Positions 1-10,069 of a stretch of DNA of 64,000 nt are shown here, piece after piece (position 1 is the first letter of the stretch; each line of letters starts with the position of its first letter). A program made the translations under genes and the position numbers. The notes beneath the pieces are model-generated. The model did not search any database and was not told the DNA's origin. It worked only from the letters and a program-made list of their open reading frames with translations. This DNA comes from Sporocytophaga sp. (GTDB lineage: Bacteria > Bacteroidota > Bacteroidia > Cytophagales > Cytophagaceae): contig JANQAB010000003.1 of assembly GCA_024707265.1 (NCBI GenBank), forward strand, positions 682,001 to 746,000, written 5' to 3'.

Positions 1-9
1 TTATAGAAT

Positions 10-37
10 TTTAGAGAGTCTTTAAAAACTCTCTAAA
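10..37. terminator. Hairpin, possible terminator of an upstream gene
   Basis: A perfect 10-bp inverted repeat (10-19 and 28-37) encloses an 8-nt loop. There is no clear T-tract on either strand, so it may be a terminator for a gene outside the window or only a structured leader. No gene can be seen in 1-225. Confidence 0.35.
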
Positions 38-225
38 ACTATAATTAAGCGCTCTAATCTCCTTTATCTTCATAATTAATGAGCCCAAGAGCCATACTTA
101 TTCATTCCTAGTTAAGACTTAAGTTAAATAACATATATAAGTTGAAAGATCTACGGGCAAAAATTATACAAAAGCTAAGGCTTTATTTTTTAAACTTTTT
201 ATTCAACAGAGGGATTTAAAATTTT

Positions 226-2376
226 ATGATTAATTACAAATTATCGGATCTGAAGCATGATCTGCCATCCGGGCTAGTTGTCTTTTTTATAGCTCTACCG
301 CTATGTCTCGGGTTAAGTCTCGCTTCCAATGCACCTTTATTCTCAGGTATTATAGCCGGGATAGTGGGAGGAATTGTGGTGTCACTAATCAGTAAATCAC
401 AGTTAAGCGTAAGTGGCCCTGCAGCGGGGCTGGCAATAATTGTAGCAGGTGCAGTCAGAGACCTGGGGAGCTTTGAAGCATTTACTGTAGCAATTGTTCT
501 TGCAGGTGTATTACAAATATTATTCGGTGTGATAAGGGCAGGTATTATTGCTTACTTCTTTCCATCCTCTGTCATAAAAGGAATGCTTGCGGCAATAGGA
601 CTTATTCTTATCATAAAACAGATTCCATATGCATTGGGGTACCACTCTAAAATATTTGGAGTAGACGAGTTTATGGACTCAGGAGAGAATGGCAAATTTT
701 CAATGATCACTAATGCTTTAGAGCACATTAATCCTTATGTACTATTGATAACCCTTATAAGCTTAGGAGTATATATCTTCTGGGATCTTGTACTTAAAAG
801 TAAATATTCGTGGTTTCCATCCGCTCTTGTAGCAATGCTTACAGGTACATTATTCTATGCCATTCTTGAATTATACTTTAACATACAGCTTCCAGATAGT
901 GAACTCGTTTCTATTCCGGACACCAATTTATTTAAAGGATTTAAGTTTCCTGATTTTTCATTACTTTTTAATGGAAAAATAATTTATCTGGCTTTTACTC
1001 TTGCCCTTCTTGCTTCTATTGAAAGCCTTATTACACTGGAAGCTATTGAAAAAATTGACCCACACAAAAGGCAACCTCATGTAAACCATGAATTGCTTGC
1101 TCAAGGTGCTGGCAATATTGTATCAGGATTACTGGGAGGCTTGCCGTTAACAGCATTAATTGTAAGAAGTAAAGCAAACGCAGACTCAGGTGCCAAAACA
1201 AAAGTATCTGCAATTATTCATGGTATCTTTATGATTTTAGCTGTATTTCTAATACCTCAATACATGCATCATGTACCTCTGGGTGTCCTTGCTGCAGTAC
1301 TTATAGGTGTTGGATTCAAACTTACAAGACCTGCAATTTTTAAAGAAGAATTTTCCCTCGGCTGGGCTTCGTTTATCCCATTCGCAATTACAATAATTGC
1401 AACCCTGGCAACAAACCTCCTTGTTGGAATTTTAATCGGTAGCATTGTCGGGGTTATATCTGTTGTCAGAACCAATTTCCATTCTGCTATCTCTGTTGAA
1501 GGAGATGGAGAGGGAGACACCGTCTATGTCCGGTTAAACAAAGATGTGTCTTTTCTTAACAAGCCTCAGCTTATTACCAAATTAAATAATATACCTAAAG
1601 ACAAGAATGTAGTCATAGATGGCTCTAAAGCTTCCTTTATTGATAATGATATTGCTGAGGTAATTGAAGATTTTAAAACCGCCTCAGATCACATACAAAG
1701 AAAAACTGAACTGATCAAAACTCAATACAAACTTGACTCTGATGAAAACGCCTTTCATGCCTTGCTAGACAGAAATAAAGAATGGGTGAAACAAAGAACA
1801 GACCTTGATCCGGATTATTTTAAACGTATGGCAAAAGGTCAGGCCCCTAAATTTTTGTGGATAGGATGTTCAGACAGTCGTGTAGCCACAGATGAAATAA
1901 CACAGACTGATCCAGGAGAAATATTTGTACATAGAAACATCGCAAACCTTGTTATCAAAACAGACTTTAATCTGATGAGTGTATTGCAATATGCAGTAAG
2001 TGTATTAAAGGTAAAGCACGTCATTGTCTGCGGTCATTACGAATGTGGAGGAGTTAAAGCTGCCATGGGCAATCAGAAACTTGGATTGATAGATAACTGG
2101 CTAAGTAACATCAAGGACACCTATGAAAAGTATCAGGAAGAACTGGGTGCTATAGAAGATGAAAAAGCTAAATTTAACAGAATGGTTGAGCTTGTTGTAA
2201 TGGAACAGGTTTATAACCTTTCAAAAATGTCAGTAATTCAGGAAGAGTGGAAAAATGGTAAGTTTCCCATCATACATGGCTGGGTTTATGATATTGCCAA
2301 TGGATCATTAAAAGACCTGGATATTAATATTGAAGCAACTTCTGCAATACCTGAAATTTATAAGTTTAAAATTTAA
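226..2376 (+). CDS. SulP-family anion transporter fused to beta-carbonic anhydrase
   Basis: The 716-residue protein joins two enzymes. Residues about 1-410 are a multi-spanning SulP permease (hydrophobic segments throughout, with the family-like SVSGPAAGLA stretch). Residues about 420-490 resemble a short STAS domain. Residues about 510-716 are a beta-class carbonic anhydrase, with zinc ligands visible as C548 and D550 (CSDSR) and H604/C607 (HYECGG). SulP-carbonic anhydrase fusions are known in bacteria and are thought to couple bicarbonate uptake to CO2 hydration. Substrate here is inferred as bicarbonate or another anion. It is a single gene facing ftsZ and shares a terminator with it. The start is the first ATG after a non-coding leader. 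Confidence 0.9.
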   Translation: MINYKLSDLKHDLPSGLVVFFIALPLCLGLSLASNAPLFSGIIAGIVGGIVVSLISKSQLSVSGPAAGLAIIVAGAVRDLGSFEAFTVAIVLAGVLQILFGVIRAGIIAYFFPSSVIKGMLAAIGLILIIKQIPYALGYHSKIFGVDEFMDSGENGKFSMITNALEHINPYVLLITLISLGVYIFWDLVLKSKYSWFPSALVAMLTGTLFYAILELYFNIQLPDSELVSIPDTNLFKGFKFPDFSLLFNGKIIYLAFTLALLASIESLITLEAIEKIDPHKRQPHVNHELLAQGAGNIVSGLLGGLPLTALIVRSKANADSGAKTKVSAIIHGIFMILAVFLIPQYMHHVPLGVLAAVLIGVGFKLTRPAIFKEEFSLGWASFIPFAITIIATLATNLLVGILIGSIVGVISVVRTNFHSAISVEGDGEGDTVYVRLNKDVSFLNKPQLITKLNNIPKDKNVVIDGSKASFIDNDIAEVIEDFKTASDHIQRKTELIKTQYKLDSDENAFHALLDRNKEWVKQRTDLDPDYFKRMAKGQAPKFLWIGCSDSRVATDEITQTDPGEIFVHRNIANLVIKTDFNLMSVLQYAVSVLKVKHVIVCGHYECGGVKAAMGNQKLGLIDNWLSNIKDTYEKYQEELGAIEDEKAKFNRMVELVVMEQVYNLSKMSVIQEEWKNGKFPIIHGWVYDIANGSLKDLDINIEATSAIPEIYKFKI

Positions 2377-2484
2377 ATTATAATATTCCGGGCTAAATTA
2401 CTTTCTTTTTTAAAAAAGAGACTTCATCCCGAATTTTTCTTAAAATTACTCTTCCTATTTGTATCAAAATTACTCATTAAATGA

Positions 2485-2512
2485 AAAGGCCTTGTCAAAC
2501 AACAAGGCCTTT
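2485..2512. terminator. Bidirectional terminator between the SulP-CA gene and ftsZ
   Basis: An 11-bp perfect stem (2485-2495 with 2502-2512) with a 6-nt loop lies between convergent genes. On the plus strand it is followed by a T-rich tail (cggtttta) and on the minus strand by TTTTCATTT, so it can serve both the transporter and the dcw operon ending with ftsZ. Confidence 0.75.
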
Positions 2513-2558
2513 CGGTTTTAGGGTTACTTTTTGACAAAAAATAAAACTATTCGGACAA

Positions 2559-4137
2559 TTAATCTACATTGTCATGAAGAAATTTATTATTTCCTAGAAT
2601 TTCATTATCATCATTCAAATTGAACCTCGAGATATTTCTTTCAGAAGAATGAGGGTAATCCTGAAGATTTACATTTTTTCTCATATATGCAGGAACATCC
2701 AGCTTTTCCTTGAACTCATCAGGGTTCATGGATGTATTCATGCTGCTAAGTCCTTTCAACTTCTTGATTCTCTCATTAGCCTGATGCATAAGCTGCCTCT
2801 TTTTTTCCTCCTCATAATATGAATCCTCATTAGTCTGAGGCTTCTTCATATCGAATGAGTGATATTTCGGAGTATCATCCGTTTTCTTAGGTCCTTCAAA
2901 GTATGGTTCATTGTTTCTTCTTTCATCCTGAAAATCATAACTTCTTATTTCAGGAGATTGAGTTTTTTGATTATCGAACTCAAAAGACAACATCTCTCCC
3001 GGATTTCTTCTAACATTATTTTGATTTGCAGGTGGTTGCGGCTCAACTCTGTTAGCAGGAGGAGTTGTAAATTGCTGTGCTGGCATCACATCGCGCTTTG
3101 CAACGTTGATCTGACGCTCTGATTCAAGATCAATAACCGTTTTTTTTGCAGGCACAAATTCCTTTTCGTGGAAACCAGTAGCAATAACAGTAACACGAAT
3201 CTGATCTCCAAGAGCTGCATCAATACCTTCACCAAATATAACTTCTGCATCATCTCCGGCTCTTTCTTCAATGTAGTCTGTGATTTCAGTAAGCTCATCC
3301 ATAGTAAGCTGTGCCTGATCTCCTGACATAATCGAAAGAAGAATTTTCTTGGCACCATGAATATCAGTATTGTTAAGCAATGGTGAAGACAATGATTCTT
3401 CAGCAGCACGTCTTGCTCTGTTTTCACCACCTGTAACAGCCGATCCCATCACAGCAGCACCAGAATTCGACATTACGGTTTTAACATCTTCAAAATCTAC
3501 GTTTACCTCACTGGTTACAGTAATGATCTCTGCTATACTTTTTGCGGCATTGGTAAGGACATTATCTGCCTGAGCAAAAGCATCTCGGATCGCAAGGTTA
3601 CCATAAATTTCTCTTAACTTATCATTAAGAATAATAAGCACTGTATCGCAGTACTGCTTTAATTCCGCAATACCATTATCTGCCTGAAGTCTTTTCTTTT
3701 TTACCTTCAAATGAAAATGGAACTGTTACAATAGCAACTGTAAGTATATCCATTTCTTTAGCAAGTTTTGCAATAACAGGAGCTGCTCCTGTGCCTGTAC
3801 CACCGCCCATTCCGGCAGTGATGAAAAGCATTTTGGTATTATTGCTTAAAAACTCACGAATCTCTTCTTTACTTTCAATAGCAGCATTCTTCCCTTTTTC
3901 AGGATTTGCTCCAGCTCCCAATCCGTCTGTCAGATTGACTCCAATCTGAATCTTAGTAGGGACAGGACTTGCCTTTAATGCCTGTACATCAGTATTGCAG
4001 ACAACAAATTCAACGTCTTTGATGCCCATGCCATACATGTGATTGACAGCATTACTTCCCCCACCACCAACACCAATAACCTTGATGATGGACTTATGAT
4101 GACTGGGTAAATCGAACTTATAAGAAAGCTGTGACAT
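2559..4137 (-). CDS. ftsZ: Cell division GTPase FtsZ (reading frame disrupted)
   Basis: FtsZ polymerises into the division ring. The N-terminal part (3676-4137) carries the GGGGSNAV start of the nucleotide site and the tubulin signature [10 protein letters not shown]. The remainder (2559-3710) carries the T7 loop region ([11 protein letters not shown]), a long acidic linker, and DVPAYMRKN near the end, which resembles the conserved C-terminal peptide that binds FtsA. The two parts are in different frames. They join at the coding-strand A6 run (plus-strand T6 at 3697-3702): removing one base gives one 525-residue protein. It is the last gene of the dcw operon. A sequencing error is the simplest explanation, because the gene is normally essential. 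Confidence 0.93.
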
Positions 4138-4233
4138 AATGCTTCTATTAAGAGTTATATTGATTACTTTGAATTTTACTTACTTAAACTTAAACAGTCC
4201 CGTATTATTACAAAATTAATAATTTTCTTTTGA

Positions 4234-5544
4234 TTAATAATCACCTTTATCATCAAGATCATCGATCAAAAGACCTTTGGTTCTGTCAATGATTCTCTTT
4301 AAAAATTGAGTACTGTTATCTTCTTTTTTCTTTTGTTGATTCACCTGCTTTCCGGTTGAATCCATGTCCATGTATTTGTTCTCTCTGTCGTCAATAGCAC
4401 GAAAACCTGCCAATACAAGACCTACAGAAGTTGCATACATCGGACTCTTTACAGCTTCGATCCTACTCTTTCCAAGATGCTCGTTAGGATAACCTATCCT
4501 TGCATCCATGCCAGTCATATATTCAAACAGCTGCTTTACATTCTGAAGCTGAGCTCCTCCACCTGTGATAACGATACCTCCGGCAAGTTTACCTTCATAT
4601 CCTGAACATATTATTTCAGAATGCACCAACTCTATGATCTCTTCCATTCTCGCCTGAATGATGTGAGAAAGATTTTTTATTGAAATCTCTCTAGGAGGTC
4701 TGTTTCTTAATCCTGGTATTGAAACGATTTCATTGCCATTAGCTTCCTCAGCCATAGCCCTTCCAAACTTGATCTTCAGAAGCTCAGCCTGGTTCTGCAT
4801 CACATTGCAACCTGACTTGATATCAGAAGTAATAATATTTCCACCGAAAGGAATTACTGCTGTATGGCGAATTATATTATCATGAAAAATTGCAAGGTCA
4901 GTCGTACCTCCACCAATATCAACCAGCACTACTCCTGCCTCCTTTTCTTCATCACTTAAAACCGCAAGACTTGAAGCCAAAGGTTCAAGAATCAGGTTAT
5001 CAATTTCCAGATCAGATCTTAATACGCATTTATTGATATTGCTGATAGCATTTGTCTGAGCAGTGATTACATGAAAATCAGCTTCCAGTCTTATGCCTGT
5101 CATCCCAACAGGATCCTTAATACCTTCCTCATAATCAACAATGTAATCCTGAGGCATCACATGAATGATTTCACAACCAAATGGCATTACAGTTTTATAC
5201 ATGTCATTTGTAAGCCTGTTGATATCTTCAACTGTGATTTCATCATCAGTAGTTTGACGTGTAATGCTGCCATGGTGCATGGAACTTTTAATGTGCTGTC
5301 CTGCGATCCCGACATTGACCACTTTTATATCTATACCTGATGCTTCCTCTGCTTCTTTAATAGCTTTGGTTATAGCATTTACTGTGGTATTAATATTAGT
5401 TACCATCCCACGTATCACACCTTCGGAAACTGCTTTTCCCATTCCGAGAATTTCCAGTTTTCCGTATTCATTCTTGCGGCCCACTATCACACAGATTTTG
5501 GTTGTACCAATATCCAGACCGACTACTATTTTATCTTTTTGCAT
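4234..5544 (-). CDS. ftsA: Cell division protein FtsA
   Basis: FtsA is the actin-like ATPase that tethers FtsZ to the membrane. The 436-residue protein begins with the phosphate-1 motif GLDIGTTKI, has the phosphate-2 motif VDIGGGTTDLA in the middle and ITGGGAQL near residue 330. A short amphipathic stretch near the C-terminus (FLKRIIDRTKGLL) fits the membrane-targeting helix. It lies between ftsQ (21-nt gap) and ftsZ (96-nt gap) in the usual order. The start is an ATG at 5544. Confidence 0.96.
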   Translation of the reverse strand: MQKDKIVVGLDIGTTKICVIVGRKNEYGKLEILGMGKAVSEGVIRGMVTNINTTVNAITKAIKEAEEASGIDIKVVNVGIAGQHIKSSMHHGSITRQTTDDEITVEDINRLTNDMYKTVMPFGCEIIHVMPQDYIVDYEEGIKDPVGMTGIRLEADFHVITAQTNAISNINKCVLRSDLEIDNLILEPLASSLAVLSDEEKEAGVVLVDIGGGTTDLAIFHDNIIRHTAVIPFGGNIITSDIKSGCNVMQNQAELLKIKFGRAMAEEANGNEIVSIPGLRNRPPREISIKNLSHIIQARMEEIIELVHSEIICSGYEGKLAGGIVITGGGAQLQNVKQLFEYMTGMDARIGYPNEHLGKSRIEAVKSPMYATSVGLVLAGFRAIDDRENKYMDMDSTGKQVNQQKKKEDNSTQFLKRIIDRTKGLLIDDLDDKGDY

Positions 5545-5565
5545 AGGATGTAAAAAGTAATAATA

Positions 5566-6345
5566 TTATTCACAAATAATTTGATTCTTGAATTTAAGAT
5601 TCACTTTGTTGTAAGAGTTCCATCCTTTGGTCGGAAGAATCTCTTTATAAAAAATCTTCAGCCTTTTGAATTTACTCTCCACTCCTTCCGGTTTTCCAAA
5701 CAAGATAAGTTGGTCTCCGATTTGAGTATACATGGAAATGTCTCCATTTCTCTCTACTGTCAACTGAGCGATTTGCGCTTTCCAGAATTTATCCTGATCC
5801 AGAAAATTTATAAGATCCAGATATGGTTTACCCTCTTCAGATTCGAAAAATTCTTTCTTCGTTAGTTTTGCAGAACCTGATCCATCTATCAGTAATACTC
5901 TTGCAGTAAACTCATCTGAAGTTGAAAGTGTATTACCTTTACTTCCGATATATGCATGCGGTCCGTCTGACTGCACAACCCTTGCTACCGGCCTGCACTG
6001 GCTTACGTCAACTGTTAGATTACCTTTAAGATCTTTATATACCTGCGCCTCCTCTACAAATTTATGACTTTTTATTCTCAATTCAAGCGTTTTAAGATCA
6101 ATATCATTATAGGAAGCACCAATAATACGATCGCTTCCGTTCTTTGATATTAAGTCCAATACTTTTTCTTCTGTCACAAAATAATTATCATATTCATAAT
6201 CGATATGAACATTGATTGCCTTTACTTCTCTATCAGCCTGCTTCTTCTCAACAAAGCTGATAAGGGTGAAAAGCACTATGGATCCGAGGATATAATATAC
6301 CTTCCTCTTTATCCTGAAACGATTAGCGACCGGCTTCTTTTTCAA
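5566..6345 (-). CDS. ftsQ: Cell division protein FtsQ
   Basis: FtsQ is the bitopic divisome protein that links early and late division proteins. The sequence has a basic cytoplasmic N-terminus, one membrane helix (about residues 17-35) and a POTRA-like periplasmic part of about 220 residues. It is recognised by position between murC and ftsA plus this topology, since FtsQ sequences diverge strongly. The only usable start is a TTG at 6345, because an in-frame stop lies just upstream. This start is inside the 3' end of murC, a 23-nt overlap that suggests translational coupling. Confidence 0.85.
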   Translation of the reverse strand: MKKKPVANRFRIKRKVYYILGSIVLFTLISFVEKKQADREVKAINVHIDYEYDNYFVTEEKVLDLISKNGSDRIIGASYNDIDLKTLELRIKSHKFVEEAQVYKDLKGNLTVDVSQCRPVARVVQSDGPHAYIGSKGNTLSTSDEFTARVLLIDGSGSAKLTKKEFFESEEGKPYLDLINFLDQDKFWKAQIAQLTVERNGDISMYTQIGDQLILFGKPEGVESKFKRLKIFYKEILPTKGWNSYNKVNLKFKNQIICE

Positions 6346-7705
6346 GTAATTTCTTTATTGGTTCTATAAACTGATCTATATCTCCCGCTCCAATTGTAAC
6401 AAGAATATCTGTTTCTGTTGACTCAAGTGTTTTCATCAAGTCTGACTTTGCAACTACCTTTTTCTCTGTCAAATTTACTTTGTCAAGCAGCACAGAAGAA
6501 GTTATTCCAGGTATCGGCAACTCTCTTGCCGGATAGATTTCAAGAAGAATTAACGCATCCGGTATTGCTAAGCTTTCAGCAAATCCATCCATGAAATCTC
6601 TCGTCCTTGAAAAGAGATGAGGCTGAAATATTGCCGTAACCTTTTTATCTTTATACACTTCCTTCACTGCACTCAGAAATGCTTTGATTTCTGTCGGATG
6701 GTGTGCATAGTCATCTATATACGTTATCTTTTCAGATCTGTAAATGTAGTCAAAGCGACGCTTTACACCTTTATACTCCTTTAACGCGCTTTTAATTGTT
6801 TCAGCCGGAATTCCTAACTGAAGGCCAACTGCAAACGCAGCAATGGAGTTTTGAACATTATGATCTCCGGGAACTCCCAGTGCAATATTGGTTATAGTTC
6901 CTGCAGGTGTTTTAAGGTCATAGATATAATATCCCTTTTCAATTCTTTTATTGAAAGGAGAAAAATCAGAGCCAGCTTCACCATAAAAATTTAAAGTTCT
7001 GCTGTTATCAAGTTTTCTGACAGGACAATTTCCTTGAGCAAAAACAACTCCATTACTTTTCACCTGTCCGGCAAACTGATTAAAGGTATCAACAAAATCC
7101 GCTTCGTCTTTATAAATATCAAGATGATCGGGATCCATGGCAGTAATGACTGTAATAGCCGGACTTAATCTTAAAAAAGATCTGTCATATTCGTCTGCTT
7201 CAACAACCATTATCTGTTCCCCTGCGCTTTTGTCTCCAACCAGCAGATTAGATTTATAATTCTGGGTAATTCCACCTACGAATGCAAATACATTTTTACC
7301 TGCATATTTAAGTATATGAGCTATCATTGAAGAAGTTGTTGTCTTGCCATGCGTCCCGGCAACAGCAACTGTAAATACTTCTTCTGTAACCTTACCGAGG
7401 ATTTCAGATCTCTTCCACAATTTTCTTCCCTGCGCTTTGAAATAATTAAGTTCTTTATGATCAGCAGGAATCGCAGGTGTGTACACGATCAATGCATCAT
7501 TCATAAAGTTTAAAGGAACAAGTTTAACGTCATCCTCATAATGAATGAGCATCCCTTCAGCTTCCAGCTGTTCGGTAAGAGTAGTCCTGGTACGATCATA
7601 ACCGGCAACATGATACCCGCTTCCACGAAACCATCTTGCCAATGCACTCATACCAATACCGCCTATACCAATAAAATAGACGTTGTTAAACTTTTCCAAT
7701 TTCAA
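6323..7705 (-). CDS. murC: UDP-N-acetylmuramate--L-alanine ligase MurC
   Basis: MurC adds L-alanine to UDP-MurNAc using ATP, in the cytoplasm. The 460-residue protein shows the Rossmann-like start GIGGIGMSALA, the ATP-binding loop AGTHGKTTT, the VVEADEYDRSF motif and DYAHHPTEI in the last domain, all typical of MurC. No ATG lies in frame upstream of the conserved N-terminus, so a TTG at 7705 appears to be the start. The gene follows murG after a 117-nt gap and overlaps ftsQ. Confidence 0.95.
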   Translation of the reverse strand: MKLEKFNNVYFIGIGGIGMSALARWFRGSGYHVAGYDRTRTTLTEQLEAEGMLIHYEDDVKLVPLNFMNDALIVYTPAIPADHKELNYFKAQGRKLWKRSEILGKVTEEVFTVAVAGTHGKTTTSSMIAHILKYAGKNVFAFVGGITQNYKSNLLVGDKSAGEQIMVVEADEYDRSFLRLSPAITVITAMDPDHLDIYKDEADFVDTFNQFAGQVKSNGVVFAQGNCPVRKLDNSRTLNFYGEAGSDFSPFNKRIEKGYYIYDLKTPAGTITNIALGVPGDHNVQNSIAAFAVGLQLGIPAETIKSALKEYKGVKRRFDYIYRSEKITYIDDYAHHPTEIKAFLSAVKEVYKDKKVTAIFQPHLFSRTRDFMDGFAESLAIPDALILLEIYPARELPIPGITSSVLLDKVNLTEKKVVAKSDLMKTLESTETDILVTIGAGDIDQFIEPIKKLLEKEAGR

Positions 7706-7789
7706 ACTATTATAAAAATATCTGCTTATTTTTAAAGGACTTCATTGACTTATAAAGTCTGAATCCATCCTATTAATCTTATCACTTTT

Positions 7790-7829
7790 AACTTTGAGCT
7801 TTAAACTTTGAGCTTTCAGCTTTAAGCTT
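7790..7829. repeat. Short 14-bp tandem repeat at the murG 3' end
   Basis: The 13-mer aactttgagcttt occurs at 7790-7802 and again at 7804-7816, followed by a third degenerate unit (agctttaagctt) that runs into the murG stop codon. It fills part of the murC-murG spacer. Function unknown; it could be replication-slippage expansion or a weak structural signal. Confidence 0.6.
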
Positions 7830-8937
7830 CAATTATCCTAATCACTTCTTCTGCTATATTAACAGCTGCATCAGGTTTACCAAGCTTTTTAATATTCTGA
7901 GAAAGCTCCTTTTGCTTGTTAAGATCTTTCAGTAAATCCAACGCTGCAGGCACCATCTTCTCAGAGGCCTCAATGTCTTTCACCATGATAGCTGCATTCT
8001 TTTCTACCAGAGCCATTGCATTTTTGGTCTGATGATCTTCAGCAACATTCGGAGAAGGTACTAATACCGATGGTTTACCTACCAGGCAGAGCTCAGAAAT
8101 AGAAAGCGCTCCAGCTCTTGAAATTACGACATCTGCAGCTGCATATGCCAGATCCATTCTGCTGATAAACTCAAGCACTTTCACATCCGGATTATTTTTC
8201 TGCCCTGCTTCTTCTTTCATTTTCTGAAAGTAAAATTTCCCTGTTTGCCAGATCACCTGAACACCACTAGCTTTCAACTCATCAATCTTTGCAAGTATAC
8301 TATTGTTCAAAGTTCTAGCTCCAAGACTTCCACCTATTACTAATATTACAGGTTTTCCTTCCTGAAGATTGAAATATGAAAAGGCTTCCTGCTTTTTACT
8401 TTCAAAATCAAGAATATCCTTTCTTACCGGATTGCCTGTAAGCTCCAGCTTGTCACCAGGAAAGTATCTTTCCATTCTTTCATATGCTACACAAATCTTG
8501 CTTGCATTTTTTGCAAGTAATTTATTGGTAACACCTGCATAAGAATTCTGCTCCTGGATCATTGTAGGAATTTTTTTCCAGTTAGCTGCAAATAACAATG
8601 GCCAGCTTGCATAACCTCCCACTCCTATTGCAATATCAGGCTTAAATTCACTTATAATCTTGCCTGCATTCCAGATACTTGAAATGACCTTTACAGGAAA
8701 TAATAAATTATCTACTGTTAATCTTCTCTGAATTCCGCTAATCCACAAACCTTCTATCTTGTAACCGGCAGCAGGAACCTTCTCCATTTCCATCCTGTCT
8801 TTTGCTCCTACAAAAAGGATTTCAGTAGAACTGTCGATTGCTTTCAGTGCATTCGCAATAGCTATAGCAGGATAGATATGGCCACCAGTGCCACCGCCGC
8901 TTATGATTACTCTATACGGTTTGTTTTTTGAGGCCAT
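7822..8937 (-). CDS. murG: UDP-GlcNAc transferase MurG (lipid II synthesis)
   Basis: MurG transfers GlcNAc to lipid I on the inner face of the membrane. The N-terminal glycine-rich loop GGGTGGHIYPA and the second-domain loop GGSLGARTLN are clear, followed by an SELCLVGKPSVLVPSPN-type acceptor and sugar-nucleotide region. I chose the ATG at 8937 (371 residues). A TTG four codons upstream is possible but less likely. The ATG lies 26 nt inside the 3' end of ftsW, so the two are probably translationally coupled. Confidence 0.95.
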   Translation of the reverse strand: MASKNKPYRVIISGGGTGGHIYPAIAIANALKAIDSSTEILFVGAKDRMEMEKVPAAGYKIEGLWISGIQRRLTVDNLLFPVKVISSIWNAGKIISEFKPDIAIGVGGYASWPLLFAANWKKIPTMIQEQNSYAGVTNKLLAKNASKICVAYERMERYFPGDKLELTGNPVRKDILDFESKKQEAFSYFNLQEGKPVILVIGGSLGARTLNNSILAKIDELKASGVQVIWQTGKFYFQKMKEEAGQKNNPDVKVLEFISRMDLAYAAADVVISRAGALSISELCLVGKPSVLVPSPNVAEDHQTKNAMALVEKNAAIMVKDIEASEKMVPAALDLLKDLNKQKELSQNIKKLGKPDAAVNIAEEVIRIIEA

Positions 8938-10063
8938 TTTTTGATTCAAAATTAGTTTCAGAAATATCTCCCCTGCTTACACTTAATATAATTCCCAAAG
9001 AAATTCCGGTAAATAATAATGAGGTTCCTCCCATACTTAATAATGGTAACGGCTGACCGGTAATAGGTCCTAATCCAACAGCAACCCCCATGTTAATCAT
9101 AGCCTGTATTACCAGACTAAAAGCAAGACCTGCTGAAAGCAAGCCGCCATAAGCTCTTTCACTGTTTGAAACAGTAAGCATTGCTCTGTACAATAATGCC
9201 AGATATAAAAACAATACTATAAATGCTCCTATGAACCCGTACTCTTCTATAATTATAGAATAGATAAAGTCTGAATAACTATGCGGAAGAAATTCTCCCT
9301 GAACACTTTGTCCCGGTCCTTTCCCGAAGATCATTCCTGTAGCTATTGCCTTATATGATTGTTCTGCCTGAAAAGGAATGTCTTTTGAGACAAAGAAAAA
9401 CTCTAACCTGCTTATTGCTGTTTCAAGCCTTTGTCCCAACTTTAACGCTATGGTACCACAAACGCCCCCAACTAAGACCAACATTGCTAAAAACTTAAAC
9501 GGCACCCTTCCAATAAACATCAATAATAAACAAGTGCTGAATAAAAGAACCGCAGTTGATAAATTAGACAAAGCTATCAATCCACAGATTAATCCACTCC
9601 ACAATACAATTGGGATAAATGATTCCTTAAAATCATCAATATTAGCTTGTCTTTTTGCAAGCATACTTGCCAGATTGGCAATTAATGCAAGTTTGGCAAA
9701 ATCTGATGGCTGAAATGATTGATTGATAACAGGAATAATAAACCATCGGCTCGCTCCATTAATATCACCGCCTTTAAAATAGGCAAATACTAATAATGGA
9801 ATGCTAAGCCAAAGTCCCAGCTTGCTTAACTTTGAATAATACTTATAGTCAATTTTATGAGCAACCCACATACAAGCCAAACTCAAAAAAACCAGGAACG
9901 AATGCTTAAAAAGATAATGTTCCGTATCACCTTTCATCCTCATATAAGCAAGACTTCCAATAGCACTATATACTACAAGAATACTTATCAATGAAAAGCA
10001 TAGTATTATCCCCCAGATCACAGGATCTCCTTTTAAGTTCTTTTGTAACCAGGTTTTTACCAT
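8912..10063 (-). CDS. ftsW: SEDS-family peptidoglycan polymerase FtsW
   Basis: FtsW is the integral-membrane glycosyltransferase that polymerises septal lipid II together with FtsI. The 383-residue protein is hydrophobic throughout, with about ten membrane segments. The SEDS signature region near the C-terminus (GLGPITGQPLPLLSMGGTS) is present. Its position between murD and murG and the presence of ftsI in the same operon favour FtsW over RodA. The ATG at 10063 is preferred over a TTG two codons upstream. Confidence 0.93.
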   Translation of the reverse strand: MVKTWLQKNLKGDPVIWGIILCFSLISILVVYSAIGSLAYMRMKGDTEHYLFKHSFLVFLSLACMWVAHKIDYKYYSKLSKLGLWLSIPLLVFAYFKGGDINGASRWFIIPVINQSFQPSDFAKLALIANLASMLAKRQANIDDFKESFIPIVLWSGLICGLIALSNLSTAVLLFSTCLLLMFIGRVPFKFLAMLVLVGGVCGTIALKLGQRLETAISRLEFFFVSKDIPFQAEQSYKAIATGMIFGKGPGQSVQGEFLPHSYSDFIYSIIIEEYGFIGAFIVLFLYLALLYRAMLTVSNSERAYGGLLSAGLAFSLVIQAMINMGVAVGLGPITGQPLPLLSMGGTSLLFTGISLGIILSVSRGDISETNFESKNGLKKQTV

Positions 10064-10069
10064 ATTCAA

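Noticed and set aside
3676-4137. Programmed frameshift in ftsZ
   Set aside because: The change needed is +1 (or loss of one A), not the -1 of a classical A-AAA-AAG slip, and similar breaks occur in seven other genes.
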